From Heloderma charlesbogerti (lineage: Eukaryota > Chordata > Lepidosauria > Squamata > Helodermatidae): DNA of 64,000 bases. The stretch spans positions 1,240,001 through 1,304,000 of the forward strand of contig JANEZZ010000793.1 in NCBI GenBank assembly GCA_026122225.1, given 5' to 3'. A program made the position numbers and the translations under genes. Positions 24,621 through 36,600 of the stretch are shown piece by piece (the stretch's first letter is position 1; each line of letters begins with the position of its first letter). The notes under the pieces were generated by a model. It did not search any database, had not been told where the DNA came from, and was given only the letters and a program-made list of their open reading frames with translations.

Positions 24621-27600
24621 GGGCACCTAGGTTTTTTTTAATAATCTGACATGCCTCCAAGCCACACAATTGATGTAAGGTGTAGTTAGGCCCTGTATTT
24701 ACAGGTTTGTTGTTGGATCTTGCTGAATGTTACCCACCCCTCCCATTCTACAATCTGCAATGGTGCCCCCATTTCACTCCCTTAATACCCATAATACTGA
24801 CTGCCCTGACCAAAAAAAAAAGCCATTCAAGCACACAGGTCATACAATACTTCTAGAACAGGGATGGGGAACACATGGGTCTTCAGATGTTGAGGAACTA
24901 CAACTCCCATCATCCCTCACCATTGGCTATGTTGGCTTGGGCTGATGGGAGTTACAATCCAGCAATGTCTGGAGGGCCAAATGTTCCCTGGCCCTGTTTC
25001 AGAGGTATTGTAAGACCTGTGTGTTTGAGCTGCTTTTTTTTTTTAAGGAATGCTGGAAACAGTAGGACTTTTTTCTGCCTAAACATGCATAGGAGTCTGC
25101 CCTTAGATACAAACAAGCCACACTACAATACCTTTGTCATAATATCCCATTTACCTTTACAAAATGCACTGTCGAGTAGTAAACCCAAGTAACACAGTTA
25201 GGGTCGGAGACACCAGGGCCTGATCTTTCTGGGACATTCCATCGGTAAGTGCTGATTTCTCCTGGTATACATACAGGTATGACATTTATGGGAAGAGAGA
25301 GAGAAATGAAGTTGAAACAAAATTTTGTCAACAGCCAAAATTTGATGAAATGGATGAGATGGAAATTATTGAACTTGATAACTGGTGTAAAATCTAATCT
25401 TAAAAACTAAGTTTCTTATGGTCCCCGAGTTTACAGGTGCTTGGTAAAATTGCCGAAATGTCAACGTTCGCTTTAAAGAATTCATGTCAAAATTAAGTTT
25501 GTACTCCTTATGGGATGGGAAAAACAGTTTATTTAAAATATTTATATCCAACATCTCCATCACATATAAGAGACAGACAAGGTGGCTTCCAATCAACATA
25601 GTTTAAAATTAAATAATAACAAACCAGCAGGAACACACACATACACACCCCATTTACATAGGTGACCACAACTCAGAAATCCAGCAGTCAAGGGGTGAGA
25701 AACCTCTGGCCCTCCAGATGTTGTTGGACTGGCCAAGCTGGCTGGGTCTGATGGGAAGTTGAGTTCAGCAACATCTAGAAGGCTGCATGTTCCCCAACCT
25801 TGGCATTAGCAATAGCAAGAATTCTCAAGAACTGGGAACCAGGAGGCAGCTTAAAGAAATCCAAATTAGTTATTTTCCAATACTCTCCAGTTCTATCTCC
25901 ATATAAGGTCTCTTATTTTATGTTTTTAATACTGTTAAAACACAGTTTCAGAACAATAACTCTCTGGAAACGGGTTCTCAAAGTTAGCAGCAAAGTAGAG
26001 AAAGGGTCGGTGGAGGCTGGTGGCTCTGATTTCAGTGAGGCTATGAATCCATTCTGGGTTTCAGTTACAACCAGACAGAATTCTAAAGGAGCTATGCAAG
26101 GTGCTGAACCCTATCCCCAAAATAGGTTTAGCACCTTGGATAGAACTTTTAGCGTTCTGGCTGGTTCTGACTGAAACCAGGAATGGATTCACAGCCCCAT
26201 CGAAATGGGAGCCACCAGCCTCCACTGGAAAGGGGCATCTCTCCAAACCTACAAGAGATGTTTTTGACCACATAAAGATTAGAGCCATTTGAGCTCACTT
26301 TGTGCTTTGAGATCCACAAAGGACAGGCCCAAGGAAATAAAAGACCATAAAATAGGTGATTTATCACTAGTCTTTAGATCATGGGTGGGAAACTTGTTGG
26401 ACTCCAACTCCCATCAGCCCCAGAGATGCTGGGACTTGTAGTTACCCCTGCTTTAGATGGTCATTAAATCAAAGGGTCAAACAAGGAAATCAGTCACAGT
26501 ATTGGCAAGGATGCCAGGGTTGCACTTTCCTTGGGGGAATGGCTTCCTACTTTGAGAAACATGGCTGTAGAATTAATGGAATATGGACCTCAGTTATAGT
26601 GTGACCCTGGGAATGGAAAATGTATGAACTGCATGCAGCTTTCATTAGCACTAGCAGCCTGTTGAAGATATTTTACTTGATTTCTTGATCAGCCCTGGAG
26701 GGAGCAATCCCATAGCCACTAGTCAGCAGCTAGATGGCCATAGGATATGTGGTTTTCTGGGAACCGGCCTTCCCCCACTGCCTCACGGAACAGCCCTGCA
26801 CTCCGTGCTCAGAAGATGAGCATGGAGCAGCCAAAACAGGGCGTTCTGGGGAGGGGAAGGCGGAAATGCCGGTACGACACTTCCTATGTGTCGTCCAGCA
26901 GCCTCCTCCCCCACTCTGTCTTCCTGCAGCTAGACAGCCAAAATCGGCTGTATTGCCGCAAATGCAGGGCAGGAGAAGCATGGAGGGAACAATCCCCTCC
27001 ATGCTTCTCCTGCCCTGCATTGGATAGGCAGTCACCTCCGAGTTCAGAGGCAGCTGCCTATCCCCATAGGATTGCGCCCTAAAAGACTAATGGTGCAATC
27101 CAGTTTCGGATTTAGGAACAAGCCAAATAAGCCATGGCTTGGGCCTCATATTATGAGGGGCCTCTAAATATGTTGGAGTTAACTAAGACGTATTATAATT
27201 TAGATCACTTCAGATAAAATACGTTGGGAAGTCCCGTGTGACTTACAGCAAAGTTACCTTACATAGAGTAAGCATGGCAACATAGCATTTAGTATTAGAG
27301 GCAATAAGCGCGGACTAGAGCCAGTTTAAAGGAAGTTCAAATCAACTTTATTAGTGCTCTTATACACATCTTCAGAGAAGCCTATCTAACACCATTTAAG
27401 TACAAGCACCTCCTAACGCTGGGTGGTAACCTTTCATTACCCTTTCTATTATAATATAATAAACATTTTTCTCTTTATTTTTATGGTACAGGGCCTCTGA
27501 ATCTTGACATGGCTTAGGGCCTCAGCGTGTCTTAATCCAGCCCTGGAGCAATCCTATTGTTTACACCATCGGATGCTTGTACGCCTCTGAACTCAAAGGG

Positions 27601-30600
27601 TTACAAGCATCCAGTGCAGAGCAGGAGGAGTGGTGGAGGCAAGCATTGTTTCCCCACTCCTCCCCCTCTGCATTTTTGCTGGACAGGCTTTTTTGCCTGT
27701 CTAGCTGGGTTGCTTTGGAGGGGGAGGGAAGGAGGCTGGGGAGGCCTCAGGATAACTCATATTCCCGCCTCTCCAGTCCCCTCCCCTCCCTGCCTATTGA
27801 AATGCTTTACTCCTCGCCAAGCTTGAGTTCCCAACCTCAGACAGGAAGCCAGCGTGGTTCTTTCCATGCCGGTTGCAAGGGGGAGGGGAGCAGAGCACAG
27901 ATTCCCTCCTCCAAGGTCAGAGTGCTGCCTCCAGCCTCGGATCTGGGAATCCAAAGTCTCTTATGGCCCCCAGATGTTGTCTAGGGGCCATAGGATGGCT
28001 CTCTACCAGTGCAATCCTATACATGCCTACTCAAAAGTAAGACCCACTGGAGCTTACTCTCAGGTAAGTGGGCATAGATTGTAGAATAAATTGAAATAAG
28101 TATCCATTAGATTACATCTGCATGTGTGTGAACTAGTTTGAAGACTGCCATATCTGATGGATCAGCTTTGCTAGTTTTACCTAATTCAAAACTATTGGTA
28201 GTAGCATACCAATAGTTTCCTTGCAGTTGTTGTTTCCCAACCACAAAACAAGGTTTATCAAGGACCTGGCAGGTTGAAATTAAGGCTCAGGGGCTGCCAG
28301 GTAGTTCAGGTTTTACTCTAAACAGCACTATGTTGGAAGTCTTAAACAAAATCTTTTAATAAGCCTGAAGGCTGACTTTAATTGTTTGGAAATATGCAGG
28401 GTTGCTTCCCCCCCCCCCCAATACCTGGCATAGTGATGCGTGCTTTACTCCCAACTCCTTCTTCTTCTACGCCATGGGCTGATACAGAATAGGGCCTACT
28501 TGCTTTGTTCTTAAATACAATTAGTATTGAGTCACCAACTTCTGCACGGATCAAAGGCCCTAAGTAAAACAGCAAGACACAGTTATGGAGAGTTACGTAT
28601 CTGGTGTTAAAATGTAGGAAATCAGACAAACAAACACCACAAACTCATTCTAAAGCAGGGGTGGGGCACCTTTTTCAGCCAGAGGGCTGAATTCAGTTTT
28701 GGAGAAGCTCTCGGGGGCCGCATTCCAGTGGTGGGTGGATCCAAAGGCAAAAGGGGTAGAACCCCAAATACCAGCATATTGTAGCTTAAAGCTATTACTA
28801 CCAGTAGCTTAGGAAAGGCATTTCAACCCTTTAGAATGGGAGGAAAACTACACAAAATCTGGGAAACCACAAAATGTTCAATGGTTGGTATAAAGGGGGT
28901 GGGGCCAGAGGATGGGTGTGTGGTCCTCTGGGGAATCCCAGAGGGCTGTATTGGGACCCCAGGAAGACGAAATTTGATCCCTGGGCCTCACGTTCTGCAA
29001 ATTTGCTTTACAGGAAGGCTGTACAAAATGGATCCTTCACTTCAATTCCCTGGCTGAAATGATTTCTCTGTCCCTTATCTGGACAGAGACGGCCTACATA
29101 CAGTTAACCATGCTCTGATAACCTCGTCTGGATAACTACAATGCATTATATGTGGAGCTGCCTTTGAAAATGGTCTGGCAAGTTCAGCTGGTCCAAAACA
29201 GGGCAGTGAGATTGTTAATGGGAACTGGCCAATGAGATCACAATATGCCAGTATTTTTGCAGCCGCACTGGCTGCCAGTCCATGTCCAGGCCTGATTCAA
29301 ATTGCTGGTATTAACATTCAAGGCCCTAAACAGCTTGGGGCCAGGTTATCTGAAGGATCATCTCCTCCCATAAGTACCTGCTTGGACCATATGATCATCT
29401 TCAGCGGTCCTTCTCCAGGAGCTCCTGCCAAAGGAAGTAAGGTGAGTGGCTACCAGGAAGAGGGCCTTTTCTGCTGTGGCACCCCAGTTGTGGAATGAGC
29501 TCCCTAGAGAGGTTCACCTGGTGCCTACGTTGTACTCCTTCCGGTGCCAAGTGAAGACCTTTTTATTTTCCCAGTATTTTAGCTTCCTAGTCTTTTAGCT
29601 TTGGTGTTTTAAATCTGTATTTTAAATCTCTACATTGGCGCTCGGCTTTATGTTGGTCGTACTTTTATACTGTAGTTTTAATGCTTTTATATTTTATATT
29701 GTTTTTATGCTGTACTTGTGGTTTTAATTTTTGTGATCTGCCCAGAGAGCTTTGGCTATTGGGTGGTATAAAAATGTAATTTTTTTAATGAAATATATTA
29801 AATAAATGCCAGTTTCCAGAGGGGTATTTGTATGAGTCTCTTGAAGCAAAAACAACAAAGTCTTCTGGCACCTTCAAGACTAACAAATTTATTACAGCAT
29901 ATGCTTTCAAAGACGATAGTCCCCTTCATCAAATACATTAAATGTTAACACTTGATGTGTCTAGTCAAATGGAATATAGTCCACAGAAGCTTATGGTGTA
30001 ATACATGTGTTCATCTTGCAGGTGCCAGAAGACCTTGTTGTTTCAAATTACTAATTCACACATCTTCCACCTTCCTAACTTGATCCAAAGATTTGTCACT
30101 GGAGAGAGACTCTAGTGAAGTGACGTTGCTCCATCTCCTGGTAGGAAGCTTGATTTGCCTCTGGTTAAAAAAAACAAAACACCTCTCTCAGAGAAGGTGT
30201 GTCCAGGTGGCAGTTTTGAAGGGAAACAGCTGTGCATTTAGTGCAGGGGTGGGGAAACTCTGGCTCTCCAGATGATATTGGATAGCAACTCCCATAAGCC
30301 ACAGCCGTCATGGCCAATAGTCAGGGATAATGGGAGTTATAGTCCAATATCAACTGGAGGGCCACAGGTTTCCCACCCCTGATTTAGGAAGGGTGCAATC
30401 CTATGGAAGCTCCCAAAGTCAGAGGCTTCTGAAATTCCTATGTCCTGCTGGGCTGAAGCCAGCAAGGCAGGAGTGTGGAGGTGATCTTTGCCTCCCCATC
30501 CTCCGATCTTTGTTTTTTTCCACCCATCTAGCGAGGGTGCTTTGGAGGGGGAGGGAAGGAGGCTAGAGGAGGCTCAGTCTAAATCATATCCTGGCCTCTC

Positions 30601-33600
30601 CGGTCTCCTCCCCACTGGAACGTCCCCTTTCCCCCCTCTCTAAGGTCAATTTTCTGACCTCGGAGAGGCAGCTGGCTGGGAGGGGCTGGGGTCTTCCTGT
30701 CTCCGACCTTGGAGCGCTGTTTCTGACCTTGGAGGGCAGAATCCGAGCCAACCTGTGGTCCTTGGAACACTCTCCCCGGGGCCATAGGATTCCTAAGTGC
30801 CTCCATCCAATGCTCCTCCCCTGCCTTTTCCAAGTTACTTCCAAGACTTGGAAGTAACTAGGAAGGGTTAAGAAAGCATTTAATTACTTTACTTTTTTCG
30901 TAAGGCATGGAACCTTGACGCTGTCAGTTATGTCTTGCCGAAGCCATTCGGTAAGATTCAGAGCATCTTTAAACTCACCTGTGGCAGTGGGGATTGGGTA
31001 AAAAGGCCCTTAGACACCCTTGCCTATGATAATAACCTGGCTTTCTGCCTGGCACAAGCCTCCAAGGTTCACATAATAAGATGCTTACGTGAGTTTATGT
31101 ATTTGCTGTTGTCCCTCCCCAAGGTGACGATGTCTGCCATTCCCTTGCTTTTCACATTGAGGCTGTAATCCCATGCACGTCTCACTGAATTCAATGGGAC
31201 TTACTTCTGAGTATCATAGAATAGTAGTAGGGTTGGAAGGGGCCTACAAGGCCACTGAGTCCAACCCCCATACTATATACATGAGTAGATGTATATAGAA
31301 TTATGTTGCCAGTGTTTCAGAAGTTATAGGCTCAAGGAACAGGCCTTCTACTGCCTTTGGGGGTTCATTTGAGTTTCTCACCTAGAATTTGTAGGTGCTG
31401 CTCCTTTGCAGTCCTCTTTTGGTGCTCCGTGAACTCCCCACTTTTGTATTCTCTATACACCACTTTCTTGTACTTTGAACCAATGAGATCTTCAGTCTGG
31501 CTCACAAATACATGCCCATAGCTTGAAAACGATTTTTGAAAGGAAGAAAACAGTTAAATGTCCAAACATATTTACAAATATTAAACAGAATAATAAAAAA
31601 GAGATCGTGATGATGATCATGAAATTATGGTGTTATCTGGACACGCAAACTGCGTTTTGAATAGCTTGATAGGTAATTTCTTTAGCATTGTTAGTCCCAG
31701 AAGATGAAGGACACAAAACAGATGATAGTGGCTCCAATTCAGCTGAAATGATGAACAGTGCAATCCTATGGACTTACATTCAGATGTTAGTCCTTCTGTT
31801 TTCATGGGTTTTACTCCCAGGTCAGGCTGCCTAGGACTGAAATTCTAATGCTTTCAGCTGAGGCTCTCATTACGCAATTGCCCTGCCTTGTCCACAGAAT
31901 TTTACAGAGGATTCAGGCAATGTCATGCTCAATTTGTTACCCTTTCTTGTCTTCCCACTACTTCTTCCATCTTTTGTCTTACCAGAAGAAAAGATCTGAT
32001 GATGTAGCAGCCATATCGGGGGTCAGACTAAGTAGCTTCATGCAGTCTCATGCTTCATGTTCTTGCTGAGCTCTTTCTCCCTTGAATATATTATTGTAAG
32101 CTGACGAGACACAGGAATTCCTTATCTTGTCAAAGGTCATACAATTGTATATCTTGTTCTCTGCTGTTCTCTTCTGTTCTCTCCTTATCATAGCTACCCT
32201 ATAACCCAGTTCTTGTATTATAAACAATGGTGCTAGGAGAAGAAATGTTGAGGACTGCAACCCCACATGGGTGGGAGAGGAGGAGCCGTTTCCTATGTGT
32301 CACAATAGCTATAAAAACAATGTGCTAAGGTAAATCGGGGCTTCTGGCTCTTTGGAAATGATTCCAGCCTTAAGCCCGCGCGTTAAATAATCTCTTTTTC
32401 CTTCACTCCGTGGTCTCTCTGACTCTGGGTTCTGCAACATAAATGGTGCCATGACTCGGATGTGGCAGGCTATGAGACAGAGAGGTGGCAGTTGCCTGCT
32501 CTTAATCGCCGCACCGGGAGGGAGAGCTTGGCGCATGCTTCCCTTTCTTGGTGCCACCGACCTTTTTGTCGGGTAAATGGGAGAAAGCCTGCACCGGGAT
32601 CGCCCAAACGGCAGCGAGTAGCAAGAGAACCTTGGGAAGCGGAGGAAGGAACTTGAGCCCTGCCTGTATTGCAGCTGCAATTGAGTTGAAACCCACACTG
32701 GAAGCCTTCAGGAGAAAGGCAAGTATATGGGAAAAAGAGGGCCCCGCTTTTAGGGAGAAAGGCCACTGGGCAGAAAAAAAGAGGGCCCCGCCTTATGAAG
32801 AAGGTCAGTGTTAGTATACGTACACGAAAAGAACCTACTCCTTGCGGGTAGAAGGGGGGCCTGATCACACCCCCGAGCGGGCGCCAGTACCCAGCACGCC
32901 AGTACTCAGTAGGAAGCTGAGGAAGCTGGGGAAGCCGCTTTCCGCTCTGTTGAAAAGTGGGAAAAGTGGGTGGCAGGGACATATGGATGCAGTGGAGAGA
33001 TCGATGATTGTGTGAGTGGCTACTGCGGTTTCTGAAGCATACCGTTGACCGTCCGGGTGCCCAGGCCAGTAGCAAAGTGCGTGGTGTATAAAATCCTCTT
33101 GTGTCGGCCAGTGAGACCCCTTACTCACTGACCAATTCCCATTCCCTAATTGTGTCTGTCTTCAATTTAGGAGGGAGGCTATGGGTGGTGGGGGAAGCAA
33201 ACCTTGCACCCCCTTGGGATGTATGCTAGCAAATTTTAAGAAAGGTTTTAGTAGAGATTATGGGGACCCCCCCATGAATCCTCAACGGTTGCAGACTTTG
33301 TATGAAATAGAGCGGCCGTCTTTTGGTGTAGGATGGCCTACTAAAAGCTCTTTAGAGCCCAGCAAAATCAGCCGTGTATATGCCATTGTGGTTGGGAGAC
33401 CTGGGCACCCCAACCAATTTCCCTACATAAACTCGTGGGATTCCATAGTCCGCGCTTCTCCTCCATGGCTAAAGAAATGCCTAGAATCCCAGGCAAAAGT
33501 TTTGGTGCTCAGAAAAGAAAAATTGGCCAAGAAATTACAACCAGTGTTAGAAGCCCCATGTGAAGATCTGGCAGAGCTAACAGCGTTTCCACCTGTTTAT

Positions 33601-36600
33601 GCCCCGCTTCCACCACGGGCCCATGTTACTGTAAGACCGCCCCATCAAGATCCAGATCCGGTGGCTCCTGAGCCCCTGCCATCCCCCCTGCAGAGGCATT
33701 GCCCCTCGCTTTGACTTAGAACTGTCGCCATCAGTTTCAAGCCCCACCGGCAGTAATTTGCCGATTTCAGCTACGGTCCTCAACTCCCAGATATTGTCTG
33801 CCAAGACTTTCATCTCTACGGGATCGGGAGGTTCCCCTCTTACACCTCAATCAGCATTAATAAAAGAAACTGAAGAACTGAAGTGTGGGGCAGAAGATTT
33901 AATAAAATCGGCGGTGACCCTTAAAAAGATGTGTTCTCACAAAAAAAAAGAGGAGGCGAGCTCGTCTACTGCTCATCAGTCATCGTCTACTGCTCAAGAC
34001 TTGCACCCCTTAACATGTACGTCCAAAAAAAAAAAGGAAAAAGGTTTTTTTTTAAAAAAAAGATTCAGAATAGAGAGAGAAAACAGCAAAAAGCTCAAGG
34101 TCGAGCTGAGAGAAAAAAAAGAACAAAATCTGACGCTGTTAATTAGAGAAATGTTGCAGGACAGCCTGGCTTTTAACAAAGCGTGGGAGCGTGAGAGTGT
34201 AAGGCCGAAGAAATAGCTGTTAGCCTAGCGCGCTGAGAGGGGGGGCAGGAAAATTGCCCACAACGTTCTGAGTTGTGCAACATCATCACCTTGCCTAATT
34301 GAGATGAAATCCCTAAGAAATAGAAACTGAAAATGAAGACCCAGAAGATGAAGGCGCAAAATGGAGAATAAAGGTGAAGAATCAGCCCCCAGGGCACAGG
34401 CTAGACCCCTCTTCGAGTGAAAAGTGTGCCATAAGACTGTCCCAAGGCAGAATGAAGCGGAGAGACCACGTTGAAGATCTCTGTCAAGGTAACCGTGTTT
34501 AGCTTTGAACTGTGTTAGAATTGCATAGCCTGTAGCTACTGACCATCAGCTATATGATTTCTGAAGAGCGTAACCATTAAGCTTTTGCCGTGGGATTCCC
34601 TGCAATGAAGAAATCTCACTGATTTAAATGGCCAGTGTTACACTGCCTGAGCATGTGTGCTGAAGAGACCGAGAAACCAGACAGCATGTTCCTGGCCAAG
34701 CCAAAATCACGCTACTACCATGCTCCTGGAAGCTGCAATAAACTGTGTAAGCTGGGAGACCCAACCTGATTGAGAAGAAAAGAAGATATTGGAGTAACTG
34801 TCTTGAAAAACAGTGAGATCTGTGTAGCTGGCTGGCTGACGCTGTCAGTGATGTTACAACTTTAAATTAAGACTGTTTTCCTGTTTGAGACCCCAGCGAA
34901 GAAAGCTGACCTGAGTTATTTGTTGCCCATGCCAAAGCAAAGATTTAGCTGCCCTGTACCTCATCGTGTCCTGTTTTAAGCTTGGGATTTACAAATACAA
35001 ACAAACTGAGAAGCTTGCTTTTGAAGTCCTGCAAATCACCCCACCGCCTCCCCGAAGAAGATTAATGGCTGCCTGGAAAAAATGCAAGTATAAAGCGATG
35101 CCCATCACCCCCCAGCGTCCTGAGTTTTGGCACTTTGCTATCGTGTACCAGGTTAGAAGAGAAAAAAAAGAGTAAGTTTTTAAAATGTCTGTGAGAACCT
35201 GACAAAAGTAGAATAAAATTTACAGAGGAGTTGCCCAGGTTAAAGCGTCACGGCTAGAGAGCTGAGCTGTGCCACTCTGTTTAGACAGAGGCCTTGCTAA
35301 AAAGTTAAAGGCCCTTGTCTGTCAGAAGGGGTGTAGGGCCACACTTCCCCTTTTTAAACTGATGCAAAAGTGGGGAGCCTTTGCTGGAAACATCTCATCT
35401 TCATTGCCCAGAGCCTTCTCTGTTTGCCTCCATCATTGTCTGGGCTTTTTAGAGACACTCTGCACATGGACTAAAATTTTAAATTGTCAAAGACTTGCCA
35501 TGGACAGTGCTGTGAAGCTTTTGATAAACTTGAACTCTCATCACTGTAGACCGTGTGTCTGTGTTTGCAGTCAGCTCAGTGTACAGCAGGCTGAGTTTGA
35601 TCTATGACTTTTAGATTTCCTTCTGCTAAAACTCATGCAGCATAGAGTTGCCGATGCAAAAATGGTGACCTAGAACTCTTTGCGTGTGTAAGTATGCCCA
35701 TCCCTTAATTTTGATGGGCCCTGTACTTTCAGCCAGAAGAGCAGTACGATTGCTGGACCTGCTCCATCATGCCTTACCATGAAAAAAGTGTTTTCCATTC
35801 ATTGTGTTAAAGTGCAGAAAAAGTTTGTTGTGTATATTTTATGATTTCTTAGATATCATAAAATATATGTGATATTTGCAGATTAGTGTTAGTTGCAACT
35901 CCAAATAATACTGAGTGTGGTTCCCAATAGATGACAAGGAGAAAAGACAAAGTCAAGTAGAGAAAAGACAAAGGCAAGTAGAAAAGAGGGAATAGAGAAA
36001 GTAGCAGACAGATAGAGAAGGGAGAAAAAAGAAGAAAGAAGAGGCAAGAAGCAAAGAGAAAGAACATTTGTAGAGAAGAAGCATGGCCATAGTTGCCCCC
36101 AGGATGAATTAGAAGCAGCTGATTGTGCCTGGAGCTTATTACCTGGGGTAAAGTAGCCACAATAATGTAATAGTTCTTTAAGATGGAGAAAATTGTAACC
36201 AGAAAGAGAAGAAGAGCCTATCCCAAATGTGTGTCATTGGGACTAGTGTAAGGCAGAAAGGTTTAAGTGAGTTTAACTTGAAAAAGACAAATAAAGGGAC
36301 AAGGCTGGTGCATGGAGCAGAAAGTTTTATGTAAAAAGTTTGAAACATGATCTGCAATACAGGCAGATCAGCAAGAAAAAGAAAGTAAAAGAAAGAGAGA
36401 AAAATTTATCTTCCCATACTAATAAATAAAAGTGTTATCAAGCACTTTGCTGGGAAGCGAAGTTGTTTACAGAAAGCTGTGCTTGAGAACCAAACACTTC
36501 GAGCCTATGCTGAAAATGCTTGCTAGTGTTGTGTTGCTTCATGGGTAACATGTATGGTATAAAACCCATTTAGCCCAATAGCTCGTGGTTCAGAGAAGCT

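Noticed and set aside
35849..36160. 103-codon minus frame rich in Leu/Phe/Ser
   Set aside because: Complement of a purine-rich tract inside the provirus; low complexity, no family resemblance.
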